Under the pieces are notes generated by a model that saw nothing but the letters and a program-made list of their open reading frames with translations, had not been told where the DNA came from and did not search any database. A program made the position numbers and the translations under genes. A DNA stretch of 64,000 nucleotides from CAVVSD01 sp963837655 (GTDB taxonomy: Bacteria > Actinomycetota > Thermoleophilia > Solirubrobacterales > Solirubrobacteraceae), in the NCBI GenBank assembly GCA_963837655.1, contig CAWIOK010000023.1, positions 558,001 through 622,000 of the forward strand, read 5' to 3'. Of the stretch, positions 40,949 to 49,215 are shown one piece after another (the stretch's first letter is position 1; every line of letters starts with the position of its first letter).

Positions 40949-42880
40949 TCAGCGTCCTCCGAGCAGCCCGCCGAGCGCGCTCGTCGTGTTCTCGACCACC
41001 TGCTGGACCGGTGCCGCCTGCGGGGCCGGCGCCGTCGACTGGGTGGTCGCAGCCGCCGGCGCCGGGGTCGGGGTCGACAATGCGGGCGCGGCCGGCGTCG
41101 CCGGCTTGGGCACGCTGTTCACCACGCCCTGCACGGCGTTCGTCGCGGTCTTGGTCACCTCGCCGACGGTCCCGTTCACGGTGCCGGTGACGTTCTGCGC
41201 GGTGTTGTTGACGGTCCCGGTGGTGTTCTGGACGGTGTTCTGCACCGCCTGGGTCGTGTTGCGGGCGGTCCCGTTCACCGTGCCGGTGGCCGCGTTCGTG
41301 GTGTCGCGCACCGTCCCGGTCGTGTTGCGGACGGCGTTGCTGACCGCCCCGCCGACGTTCGTGGGGTTCTGGGTCACGTCGCGCACGAGCCCGCCCGCGG
41401 TCCGGCTGACGCCGTTGACCGCGGTGTTCGTCGTGTTCGTCACACCCTGCACCGCGCCGCCTGCGGTGCCGCTGACGTCGCGGACCGCGCCGCCGACCGT
41501 GCCGGTCGAGTCGCGGACCGTGCCGTTGACCGTGTTCGTCAGCCCTTGGGTGGTGCCGCCGACCGTCCCGGCCACACCGCCGACGGTGCCGCCGAGGACC
41601 CCGCCCGCGCCGCCGACGGACGCGCCGGCCGCCTGCACCGGGTCACGCAGCCCTGCGGGCAGCGTTCCGGCCGCTCCACTGCCTCCTGCGGCCCGGAGCG
41701 GAGCGCCGGGCTGCGCCTGGGCAGCCAGCGGGCCGGCCGCGAGCGGCGCGCCCAGCGTGCCGGTCCCCGGCAGCGTCACGCCGCCGCCGCCGCCCTGCGC
41801 GAGCGGGGGTTGCGTGCCGACGAGCGCGTAGACCTTCCCGAGGACGGGCGTCGCGCCTGCCGCGTCGCCGCTCCCGTAGACCGCCGCGCCCGGCGCGTAC
41901 GGCCTGGCGTCGACGACGGGACCGCCGCCGATGATCTGCCCCGCTCCGACGCCCACCACCGCGACGACCACGGCGGCCACCGCGGCGCGCCCCCACTCGA
42001 ACAGGGGGTCGCCCATGCCGGCGATCTGGCCGGGCAGGACGCCGCGAGCGAGCCACTCGCGGATGAAGGCCGGGACGGGGAAGAGCCCGCCGACCTTCTT
42101 GCGCAGCGGGACGCGCGGTGCGACTTCGATGTCGAGCCCCGCGAGCCGCGCCTGATGACGGCACGCCTGGCACCAGGCGAGGTGGCGTGAGATCTGCCGA
42201 CGGTCGCGCAACCGCGGCCGCCCGCCGTGCATCGTGTCGAACGCCGCCTGCACCTGGCGGCAGCGCTCGCCGCTGACGAGATCGTTGTACTCCGCCTCCA
42301 GCCGCTTGCGCGCACGGAAGAGCGTGCTCTCGACGGCGGCGCGGCTCATGCCGAGCTGCTCGCCGATCTCGGCGTAGCTGCGGCCCTCGAGCTCGCGCAG
42401 GACGATGACGTCCACGTGCGACTCCGACATCGCGCCGAGCGCGCCCTGCAGGCTCTCGAGCGACTCGCGGGCCTCGGCGACGTCGGTGACCGCGCGCGGG
42501 TTCACCAGCCGGCCGTGGTCGGCCGCGCCGAGCGCCTCGTCGTTGTCGTAGGAGACCTCCTGGGTCCGCCGCGACCGCCGGTGCGCGTCGATGCACGCGT
42601 TCTTGGCGATCTCGTAGATCCAGGGACGGAAGGCGATCGGCCGGTCGGTGTCGCGCATGCGCCGAAGCGCGTTGAAGAAGATCTCCTGGGTGAGGTCCTC
42701 GGCGCGCCCGTGGTCGCGCACCATGCCGCGGACGTACGCGGTGATCCGGCCCTGATAGCGCTCGAAGAGGATCTCGAACGCGCGGTCATCCCCGCTGCGG
42801 AGGCGTGCGACGAGCTCATCGTCATCGAGAGCTCCCCCGACGGTCTTCCGCGGGCTCGGCACCGACAGTACCCCGGTCAT
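40949..42880 (-). CDS. ECF sigma factor fused to zinc finger, membrane helix and heptad-repeat tail
   Basis: A 643-residue fusion. Sigma region 2 is at about 25-100 (AEDLTQEIFFNALRRM, FRPWIYEIAKNACID) and region 4 at about 145-198 (LRELEGRSYAEIGEQLGMSR). An anti-sigma-like zinc motif HX3CX2C (His233, Cys237, Cys240, with Cys207 nearby) follows. A membrane helix lies at about 297-317. A 326-residue outer tail is Gly/Thr/Asn/Val-rich with degenerate heptads at 429-590 and a Pro/Ala end. The sigma factor thus appears tethered to the membrane with its anti-sigma element in cis. ATG 42880. A 7-bp dyad (42902-42925) lies upstream. Release by proteolysis is an inference. Confidence 0.88.
   Translation of the reverse strand: MTGVLSVPSPRKTVGGALDDDELVARLRSGDDRAFEILFERYQGRITAYVRGMVRDHGRAEDLTQEIFFNALRRMRDTDRPIAFRPWIYEIAKNACIDAHRRSRRTQEVSYDNDEALGAADHGRLVNPRAVTDVAEARESLESLQGALGAMSESHVDVIVLRELEGRSYAEIGEQLGMSRAAVESTLFRARKRLEAEYNDLVSGERCRQVQAAFDTMHGGRPRLRDRRQISRHLAWCQACRHQARLAGLDIEVAPRVPLRKKVGGLFPVPAFIREWLARGVLPGQIAGMGDPLFEWGRAAVAAVVVAVVGVGAGQIIGGGPVVDARPYAPGAAVYGSGDAAGATPVLGKVYALVGTQPPLAQGGGGGVTLPGTGTLGAPLAAGPLAAQAQPGAPLRAAGGSGAAGTLPAGLRDPVQAAGASVGGAGGVLGGTVGGVAGTVGGTTQGLTNTVNGTVRDSTGTVGGAVRDVSGTAGGAVQGVTNTTNTAVNGVSRTAGGLVRDVTQNPTNVGGAVSNAVRNTTGTVRDTTNAATGTVNGTARNTTQAVQNTVQNTTGTVNNTAQNVTGTVNGTVGEVTKTATNAVQGVVNSVPKPATPAAPALSTPTPAPAAATTQSTAPAPQAAPVQQVVENTTSALGGLLGGR
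41111..41596 (-). repeat. Degenerate heptad coding repeats in sigma-factor tail
   Basis: About 23 seven-residue units rich in G, T, V and N (GTVGGVA, GTVGGTT, NGTVRDS, TGTVGGA and later NTTGTVN types) encode residues 429-590. The units keep V/A and T positions in register but vary in sequence, so they are old repeats under selection rather than recent DNA duplications. Confidence 0.7.
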
Positions 42881-42901
42881 CTGCTCATGGTCTCCGTACC
42901 T

Positions 42902-42925
42902 GGGACCGCCCCCCCGAACGGTCCC
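42902..42925. promoter_or_regulatory. Inverted repeat upstream of sigma-factor gene
   Basis: GGGACCG (42902-42908) and CGGTCCC (42919-42925) flank a C-rich 10-bp centre, 22 bp before the sigma ATG. A TACGGA -10-like box is at 42893-42898. It may be an operator or an autoregulated promoter. The rest of 42881-43115 shows no gene apart from the Nif3 promoter. Confidence 0.35.
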
Positions 42926-43098
42926 GTCGACTTCCCTTGACGGGGCGGATGATGCCCGCCGACCTGAGACTCCAATCCCGGTACCGGACGAATGTCGGGG
43001 TCCGAAACAGCCCGTGTTTCCAGGCTTTTGTCGCACCGTTGTCCGGTGTGTCGTCTGCCCTGCGGACGCGAAGTGCGACGCGCGCGCCGGAGGTTCGC

Positions 43099-43104
43099 TA
43101 CGGT
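43099..43104 (+). promoter_or_regulatory. -10 box (TACGGT) of Nif3 gene
   Basis: TACGGT lies 11 nt before ATG 43116, and no Shine-Dalgarno lies between. Confidence 0.4.
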
Positions 43105-43115
43105 GCGCTGACCGG

Positions 43116-43883
43116 ATGACGGCCGCGTCGACGCACGAGGTGATCGCCTTCCTCGACCAGCTCCTGGAGCCGGAGCGATTCGATGACTTCGGACCCAACG
43201 GGCTCCAGGTCCCAGGCGGCCGCGATGTCGCCACCGTGGTGACCGGCGTCAGCGCGCACGTGGAGCTCTTCGAGCGCGCGGCCCAGGAGGGCGCTGACCT
43301 CGTCCTCGTCCACCACGGCCTGTTCTGGCGCGGCATGCCGATGCAGGTCACACCGGCGCTGCACCGCCGCCTCGCGCCGCTGTTCGCGCACGACATGGCG
43401 CTCGCCGCCTACCACCTCCCTCTCGACGGCCACCCCGAGCACGGCAACAACGCGCTCCTCGCCGAGGGCCTCGGCTGCGTCTCGACCGCGCCGTTCGCGG
43501 AGCACCACGGCGTGCCGATCGGCGTCGCCGGGGACTTCGGCGGCGACGGGATCTCGATCGACGAGCTCATCGACCGCGTCACCACCCTGACCGATCGCGA
43601 GCCGCTCACCCTCCGCGAGGGCCCCGACCGGGTCCGCAGGATCGGCATCGTGTCCGGCGCGGGCGCCGACTACGTCGCCGACGCGGTCGCGGGTGACCTC
43701 GACGCCTTCCTCACCGGCGAGCCGGCCGAGCGCGTCGCAGCGGTCGCGCGGGAGGAGCGCATCCACTTCATCGCCGCCGGCCACTACGCGACGGAGACCT
43801 TCGGCGTGCGCCGCCTGGGCGAGCTCCTGGCGCGCGAGCACGCGATCGTGCACAAGTTCATCGACATCCCCAACCCGATCTAG
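43116..43883 (+). CDS. Nif3-like dinuclear metal centre hexameric protein
   Basis: A 255-residue protein of the NIF3/YbgI family, which forms ring-shaped hexamers with a two-metal site. Ligands are visible in LVLVHHGLFW (His-His, about residue 67), AAYHLPLDGHP (Asp, about 100) and AAGHYATETFGV (His and Glu, about 224). There is no inserted PII-like domain. ATG 43116 is preferred over upstream codons, which read Cys-rich sequence unlike the family. The physiological reaction is unsettled; some homologues are annotated as type 2 GTP cyclohydrolase I. Confidence 0.9.
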   Translation: MTAASTHEVIAFLDQLLEPERFDDFGPNGLQVPGGRDVATVVTGVSAHVELFERAAQEGADLVLVHHGLFWRGMPMQVTPALHRRLAPLFAHDMALAAYHLPLDGHPEHGNNALLAEGLGCVSTAPFAEHHGVPIGVAGDFGGDGISIDELIDRVTTLTDREPLTLREGPDRVRRIGIVSGAGADYVADAVAGDLDAFLTGEPAERVAAVAREERIHFIAAGHYATETFGVRRLGELLAREHAIVHKFIDIPNPI

Positions 43884-43975
43884 GCATGCAGCACCGACCG
43901 ACCCGTTGTTCACGTCCGTGACAAGTGCTACAAACGAAGTGCTTGTCGCAAGCAATCCATAGGAGGCAGCCGCCA

Positions 43976-44149
43976 ATGGCCAACCACCTGACCCCCACCG
44001 AGCTCGCGCGCGAAGCCGGGCTCGAGCGCCGAGAGGTCATCTCGAAGTGCATGGAGATGGGGGTGCCGATCTTCCAGGGACGCATCGACAAGACGTTGTT
44101 CATCACCAGTCTGCAGGCCGAGCAACAGCCGGAACCCGCCAAGCTTTAG
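43976..44149 (+). CDS. 57-residue helix-turn-helix protein
   Basis: A small protein with an N-terminal helix-turn-helix-like stretch (PTELAREAGLERREVISKCM), then MGVPIFQGRIDKTLF, which looks like the wing or hairpin of an excisionase/MerR-like fold. The predicted role is DNA binding or a transcription accessory function. It has a strong ribosome binding site (AGGAGG, 9 nt before ATG 43976). Upstream, AAGTGCT occurs twice (43923 and 43937) near a TACAAA box, suggesting a separate regulated promoter. Confidence 0.7.
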   Translation: MANHLTPTELAREAGLERREVISKCMEMGVPIFQGRIDKTLFITSLQAEQQPEPAKL

Positions 44150-44188
44150 AGGACCCGGCTCGCCCAGACACAAGGCGAAGCCGTTGTC

Positions 44189-44219
44189 GCCGGCGCAACA
44201 CCGATTGCGTTGCGCCGGC
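44189..44219 (+). terminator. Strong hairpin after the 57-aa gene
   Basis: GCCGGCGCAAC (44189-44199) and GTTGCGCCGGC (44209-44219) pair perfectly over 11 bp with a 9-nt loop, 40 nt after the small gene. No T-run follows. It separates the small gene from dacB, and shows that the in-frame GTG at 44210 is not a sensible dacB start. Confidence 0.55.
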
Positions 44220-44266
44220 AGCGCACTTGTCCGGCAGGTGCGGTGTTCTGCACCTTCGTGTCCTCC

Positions 44267-45556
44267 GTGCGCCGATTCCTCATCGTTGCCGTCGCAGTCC
44301 TTGCGGCGGCGCTCCTCACCGCCGGTCCTGCGCCGGCGGCATCCCTGGCTTCGGTCCAGGCGAAGCTGACCCGCGAGATGCGCCTCGCCGGGCCCTCGTC
44401 CGGCGCTGTCGTCCGCGACCTCGACAGCGGCCGGACGATCTTCTCGCTCCGCGCCGACAACCAGCGCGTCCCGGCATCGGTCGAGAAGCTGTTCGTGAGC
44501 ACGGCCACGTTCATGCGCGACGGCCCGGACGGCAGGATCACCACCCGCGCCGTGGCGGACACCGCGCCGGTCAACGGCGTGATCTCCGGCCCGCTGTACC
44601 TCGTCGGCGGCGGCGACCCGACGCTCACCCCCGCGGGCATCACGCAGCTCGCGGCCGATGTGAAGGCGGCGGGCGTGACGACGATCAAGGGTGGCGTGCT
44701 CGGCGACGACAGCGCGTTCGACCATCGCGTCGGCAGTCCCGACAGCGACTACCGCTACGACCGAGAGCTCAGCGGCCTGCTCACCGGCCTTGCGGTCAAC
44801 CGCGGCTGGGACTCCAAGGGGCTGCAGAGCGCTCCGGCGGCGAGCGCGGCGCGCCGGTTCGCGCGGGCGCTGAAGCTGGCAGGCGTGCGGGTGACCGGCG
44901 ACGTCGACGCGGGCACCGCGCCCGCGGCCGCGGTCGACGTGACGCAGATCCAGTCGCCGCCGCTGAGCGCGGTCGTCGCCGCGATGAACGGGCCGTCGGA
45001 CAACTACCTGGCCGAGATGCTCCTCAAGCGACTCGGGGCAGCGCACGGCGCGGGCGGGACGACGGCTGCGGGGGCCGCGGCGGCGCGTGCGACGCTGGAC
45101 GACATCGGCGTGCATCCCCGGATCGTCGACGGCTCGGGGCTCTCGCGGCGCGACCGCACCACACCGCGACAGGTCGTGCGGCTGCTGCAGCGTGTCGCGA
45201 ACATGCAGTTCGCGCAGCCCTTCACGGCGTCGCTGCCGGTGGCGGGCGTGAGCGGCACGCTGCAGCGCAGGATGCGCGGGACGGCCGCCGCGGGTAGCTG
45301 CCGGGCGAAGACCGGCACGCTGCGCTACACGAGCAACCTCGCCGGCTACTGCACGACGGGCGACGGCGGCGTCGTCGCCTTCGCACTGCTCATGAACGGC
45401 GTGAACGTCGGGTCGGCCCACGCCATCCAGGACCGGATCGCGGCGACGCTGGCCGGCTGGGACGGGTCCGACGCCGGGCCCGACGTCACCCCGCCCTCCG
45501 CGCCGGCGCCGCCGGCCCCGGAGACCGAGGCCGGCGGCGGCGCGGCACCGAGCTAG
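44267..45556 (+). CDS. dacB: D-alanyl-D-alanine carboxypeptidase/endopeptidase (PBP4 type)
   Basis: A 429-residue secreted class C penicillin-binding protein that trims peptidoglycan peptides. A signal peptide (RRFLIVAVAVLAAALLTAG...APAAS) is followed by the active-site SxxK (PASVEK), SxN (PSDNYLAE) and KTG (CRAKTGTLRY) motifs in the PBP4 order. LVGGGDPTLTP and GSGLSRRDRTTP are also typical. The C-terminal tail is Pro/Ala/Gly-rich. GTG 44267 places Arg-Arg directly before the hydrophobic core; GTG 44258 is an alternative. Confidence 0.88.
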   Translation: MRRFLIVAVAVLAAALLTAGPAPAASLASVQAKLTREMRLAGPSSGAVVRDLDSGRTIFSLRADNQRVPASVEKLFVSTATFMRDGPDGRITTRAVADTAPVNGVISGPLYLVGGGDPTLTPAGITQLAADVKAAGVTTIKGGVLGDDSAFDHRVGSPDSDYRYDRELSGLLTGLAVNRGWDSKGLQSAPAASAARRFARALKLAGVRVTGDVDAGTAPAAAVDVTQIQSPPLSAVVAAMNGPSDNYLAEMLLKRLGAAHGAGGTTAAGAAAARATLDDIGVHPRIVDGSGLSRRDRTTPRQVVRLLQRVANMQFAQPFTASLPVAGVSGTLQRRMRGTAAAGSCRAKTGTLRYTSNLAGYCTTGDGGVVAFALLMNGVNVGSAHAIQDRIAATLAGWDGSDAGPDVTPPSAPAPPAPETEAGGGAAPS

Positions 45557-45593
45557 TGCCCTGATTCAGCAGTTCGGGTGCAGCCGGTGGATG

Positions 45594-47612
45594 TCAGCTC
45601 TGGAGGAGGTCGAGCAGCCCGGCCTCGTCGAGCACAGGCACGCCGAGTCGCTCGGCCTTCTCGAGCTTGGACCCCGGCGACTGGCCTGCGACGACGTAGT
45701 CGGTCTTCTTCGACACCCCGGTCGTCACGCGGCCGCCCGCCGCCAGGACGCGCTTCGTGGCCTCCTCGCGGGTCAGCTCCGGCAGCGAGCCGGTCAGCAC
45801 CAGCGTCTTGCCCGAGAGCGGCCCGTCGCCTGGCGGCGGGCCCTCGAGCTCCATGACGACGCCCTGATCGCGGAGATCGGAGATGAGCTCGCGCATCTGC
45901 GGGTCCGCGAGCTGCTCGTGGATGATCTCGGACATCTTCGTCCCGATACCCGGCGTCTCCTCGATCTGCTCGGGTGTCGCATCCATGAGGGCCCGCATGG
46001 ACCGGAACCGCGCGGCGAGGTTGCGCCCCGTGATCTCGCCGACCTCCTCGAGGCCGACGGCGAACAGCAGCCGCTCCAGTCCCTGCTGCTTGGACCGCTC
46101 GATGTTCTCGACGGTGCGCTGGGCCGACAGCTCGCCGTAGCCCTCGAGCTCCACGAGCTGCTCGGGCGTCAAGCGGTAGAAGTCCGCAGCGGTCGTCACC
46201 AGGCCCTGCTCCTGCAAGGTGGCGACCTGCTTCTCGCCAAGACCATCGATGTCCATCGCGCCGCGGGAGACGAAGTGCTTGAGCAGCTGCCACTGGCGCT
46301 GCGGGCAGACGCGGTTGGGGCAGCGGGTGAAGACCGAGTCCTCGGGCTTCTCCGTCGGCGTGCCGCACGACGGGCAGTTCGCGGGCGGCACCGTGGGGCC
46401 GGAGCGTCCCTCGCGCTCGACGGCGTGCGGTGCCGGTGAGACGACCTGGGGGATGACGTCCCCCGCGCGCAGGACGATGACGTCGTCGCCGACGCGGATG
46501 TCCTTGCGGGCGAGGTCCTCCTCGTTGTGCAGCGTCGCGAGCTTCACCGTCACGCCGCCGACCTGCACCGGCTCGAGCACCGCGAACGGATGCAGGTCGC
46601 CGAACTTGCCGACGTTCCACTCGATGCCGTGCAGCGTCGTGACCTTCGTGGTCGGCGGGAACTTCCACGCGATCGCCCAGCGCGGATCGCGCCCGATGGT
46701 GCCCAGCCGCCGCTGTAGCTCGAGGTCGTCCACCTTCACGACGACGCCGTCGATCTCGAAGTCCAGGGCGCCGCGCCGGTCCTGCCAGGCGAGGCACTGC
46801 CTGACGACGGCATCCTCGGTGTCGAGGACCTTCACGTCGCCGTTGACGCGGAAGCCGTGCGCCGACAGCCACTCCAGGCCCTCGTGATGCGACGTGAAGC
46901 TCACGCCGTCGGTGCGCCCGATGCCGTAGCACCACATGCTCAGCGGGCGCTCGGCCGCCAGCTTGGGGTCGAGCTGGCGGATCGTGCCGGCCGCCGAGTT
47001 GCGCGGGTTCATGAACGTCGACAGGCCCGCCGCCGCCCGTCGCTCGTTGAGCGCCGCGAAGTCCGGCAGCGACATGTACACCTCGCCGCGGACCTCGATG
47101 AGCGGCGGGGCGTCCTCGAAGCTGAGCGGGATGGAGCCGATGGTGCGCAGGTTGTGGGTGACGTCCTCGCCGACCTCGCCGTTGCCGCGCGTGGCGCCGC
47201 GGACCAGGACGCCGTTCTCGTAGAGCAGCGAGATCGCCAGGCCGTCGATCTTCGGCTCGGCGACGAACGTGAACTCGGGGTCCTCGATCCCCTCCCGCGC
47301 GAGGTGGCCGCGCATGCGCGCGACCCACGCGCGCAGCTCCTCCTCCGAGCGCGCGTTGGCCAGCGAGAGCATCGGCAGCTCGTGGGTGACCTTGGTGAGG
47401 TTGGAGACCGGCTCGCCGCCGACGCGCTGCGTCGGTGAGTCGGGCGTGCGCAGCTCGGGATGCTCCGCCTCGATGGCGCGCAGCTCGTCGAGGAGCCCGT
47501 CGTAGTCGTCGTCGCCGATCTCAGGGTCGTCGAGGACGTAGTAGCGGTAGCCGTGGTGGCGTAGCTGCTCGCGCAGCTCCTCGGCCCGCGTCGCGACCGT
47601 CTTCGACGCCAC
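45594..47612 (-). CDS. ligA: NAD-dependent DNA ligase
   Basis: A 672-residue complete LigA. The Ia domain starts near RYYVLDDPEIGDDDYD. The adenylation Lys is in AEPKIDGLA (about residue 119), and an OB fold begins near residue 320. The four-Cys zinc finger spans CPSCG to CPNRVCP (about 412-436). It then has helix-hairpin-helix repeats and a C-terminal BRCT domain (GKTLVLTGSLPEL). GTG 47612 lies two bases after the surE stop. It seals nicks in replication and repair. Confidence 0.95.
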   Translation of the reverse strand: MASKTVATRAEELREQLRHHGYRYYVLDDPEIGDDDYDGLLDELRAIEAEHPELRTPDSPTQRVGGEPVSNLTKVTHELPMLSLANARSEEELRAWVARMRGHLAREGIEDPEFTFVAEPKIDGLAISLLYENGVLVRGATRGNGEVGEDVTHNLRTIGSIPLSFEDAPPLIEVRGEVYMSLPDFAALNERRAAAGLSTFMNPRNSAAGTIRQLDPKLAAERPLSMWCYGIGRTDGVSFTSHHEGLEWLSAHGFRVNGDVKVLDTEDAVVRQCLAWQDRRGALDFEIDGVVVKVDDLELQRRLGTIGRDPRWAIAWKFPPTTKVTTLHGIEWNVGKFGDLHPFAVLEPVQVGGVTVKLATLHNEEDLARKDIRVGDDVIVLRAGDVIPQVVSPAPHAVEREGRSGPTVPPANCPSCGTPTEKPEDSVFTRCPNRVCPQRQWQLLKHFVSRGAMDIDGLGEKQVATLQEQGLVTTAADFYRLTPEQLVELEGYGELSAQRTVENIERSKQQGLERLLFAVGLEEVGEITGRNLAARFRSMRALMDATPEQIEETPGIGTKMSEIIHEQLADPQMRELISDLRDQGVVMELEGPPPGDGPLSGKTLVLTGSLPELTREEATKRVLAAGGRVTTGVSKKTDYVVAGQSPGSKLEKAERLGVPVLDEAGLLDLLQS

Positions 47613-47614
47613 CC

Positions 47615-48433
47615 TTATTCGACTTCCTCTGCAGCAGGTGCGAGCAGGCGCGCGAGGTTGCGGCGTGCGAGCGCGTCCATCCCGTCGACGTCGAGCAGGT
47701 CGAAGTGCAGCGGCGTCACGGCGATGTGGCCGGCCGCGATGGCCGCGAGGTCCGTGCCCTCCACCTCGTGGTAGCCGGTGACCGCCCCGTACATCCAGTA
47801 GCGCCGGCGGGCCTGACCCTCCTCCTCAACGAGCTTGAGCTCGTCGCGGAAGATGCGCTTGCCCAGCCGGCAGACCTCCACGCGATCGGCGTCGCCGGCG
47901 GGCGCGTTGACGTTCAGGAGCGTCCCCTCCGGCATCGGCACCCGCTCGAGCTCCTCCACGACACGCGCGACGAAACGCGCTCCCTCGTCGAAGGAGAACT
48001 CCTGCGCGAGCCGGAAGTCCATCTCCCTCGCCGCCGACTGCTGCGAGAGGGCGACGGCCGGGAGCCCGAGCAGGATCCCCTCGAGCGCCGCCGCGACGGT
48101 GCCGGAGTAGGTGATGTCGTCACCGAGGTTGGAGCCGTGGTTGGAGCCTGCGACCACCATCTCCGCCTCGAAGCCGTCGACCAGGCCGGTCGCGGCGAGG
48201 CGGACGCAGTCCACCGGCGTGCCGTCGGTCGCGTACCCGACCGTGCCGTCCCCGAAGTCGACCTCCTCGACCCACAACGGCCTCCGGGTGGTGATCGAGC
48301 GACCCGTCGCAGAGCGGTTGCCGTCGGGGGCGATCACCACCAGCTCGATGCCGGGGACCTTCAGCAGCTCCCGGCGCAGGACCTGGAGACCCTCGGCCTC
48401 CAGGCCGTCGTCGTTCGTCAGCAGGACCCGCAC
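47615..48433 (-). CDS. surE: 5'/3'-nucleotidase SurE
   Basis: A 272-residue metal-dependent nucleoside monophosphatase. The N-terminus RVLLTNDDG carries the Asp-Asp metal pair, GSNHGSNLGDD the Asn loop, and SGTVAAALEG follows. GTG 48433 lies 7 nt after a TAGACT box and puts the LLTNDDG motif at the family-typical position. It is followed at once by ligA. A role in stationary-phase survival is known for the family. Confidence 0.92.
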   Translation of the reverse strand: MRVLLTNDDGLEAEGLQVLRRELLKVPGIELVVIAPDGNRSATGRSITTRRPLWVEEVDFGDGTVGYATDGTPVDCVRLAATGLVDGFEAEMVVAGSNHGSNLGDDITYSGTVAAALEGILLGLPAVALSQQSAAREMDFRLAQEFSFDEGARFVARVVEELERVPMPEGTLLNVNAPAGDADRVEVCRLGKRIFRDELKLVEEEGQARRRYWMYGAVTGYHEVEGTDLAAIAAGHIAVTPLHFDLLDVDGMDALARRNLARLLAPAAEEVE

Positions 48434-48440
48434 CCGCCCG

Positions 48441-48446
48441 AGTCTA
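48441..48446 (-). promoter_or_regulatory. -10 box (TAGACT) of surE-ligA
   Basis: TAGACT lies 7 nt before GTG 48433, without a ribosome binding site. It sits in the 17-bp gap after the ABC-2 permease gene. Confidence 0.5.
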
Positions 48447-48450
48447 CGAA

Positions 48451-49215
48451 TCAGCGGGCCGGAAGCCAGCGGAAGGTCTTCACCGCGACGGCCGCCGCGC
48501 CGAGGAACCAGATCGCCATGACGCCGAGGTCGCTCCACGGGATCGTGGGGTCGGGGAGCATGGCGTGCTGGAACGCCTCGGTCACGTGGATGAGCGGGAA
48601 GATGCTCGCCACCGTGTGCAGCCAGTCGGGGAGACCGGCGACCGGGAAGTAGACGCCGGAGATCAGCTGCAGCGGGAGCAGGATGACCTGCACGATCGGG
48701 CCGGCGGATTCGGGGCTCGTCACGAGTCCCGCGACCGCGAAGCCGCACGCCGCGAAGCACAGCGAGCCGCAGACGACCGAGATCAGCATCGGCAGCTCCC
48801 ACCCGGCGTAGGGCTTGATGTCGTACGCCGCGGCGGCGATCACCAGCATCACGGCGATCGCCGCGATCGCGATGCCGGTCGACGTGAGCGCGCGTCCCAG
48901 GATGAGCACGGTCGGCGGCACCGGGGTCGCGCGGCGACGCTTCAGCACGCCCGCCTGGCGCTGCCCCGCGACGGTCATGAGCAGGGCGATGAAGGACGAG
49001 GTCAGGACGGCCAGCGCCATGACGCCGGGCACGAAGGCCTGGTTGGCGTCGACGGTCTTGCCGATCACCGTGACCTGCTCGCTGCTCCCGTAGAGACCCG
49101 TCAGGACGACGAGCAGCAGGACGGGCAACGCGATCGAGAAGAAGACCGTGCGCCGGTTGCGCAGCGCCGCGATGGCATCGAAGCGCAGCTGATGCAGGAC
49201 GAGTGTGGCGGTCAT
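48451..49215 (-). CDS. ABC-2 type transporter permease
   Basis: A 254-residue membrane protein with six predicted helices. After a cytoplasmic N-terminus and first helix (FFSIALPVLLLVVLTGLYG) it has the ABC-2 coupling region AGVLKRRRATPVPP and the exporter signature near LPLQLISGVYFPVAGLPDWLH. The ATG overlaps the ATPase stop (ATGA). Together they form a drug- or lipid-type exporter. Confidence 0.88.
   Translation of the reverse strand: MTATLVLHQLRFDAIAALRNRRTVFFSIALPVLLLVVLTGLYGSSEQVTVIGKTVDANQAFVPGVMALAVLTSSFIALLMTVAGQRQAGVLKRRRATPVPPTVLILGRALTSTGIAIAAIAVMLVIAAAAYDIKPYAGWELPMLISVVCGSLCFAACGFAVAGLVTSPESAGPIVQVILLPLQLISGVYFPVAGLPDWLHTVASIFPLIHVTEAFQHAMLPDPTIPWSDLGVMAIWFLGAAAVAVKTFRWLPAR

Noticed and set aside
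44210..44266. An earlier GTG start for dacB
   Set aside because: It lies in the 3' arm of an 11-bp hairpin and would put a Cys-containing segment before the signal peptide. GTG 44267 gives a normal signal peptide.
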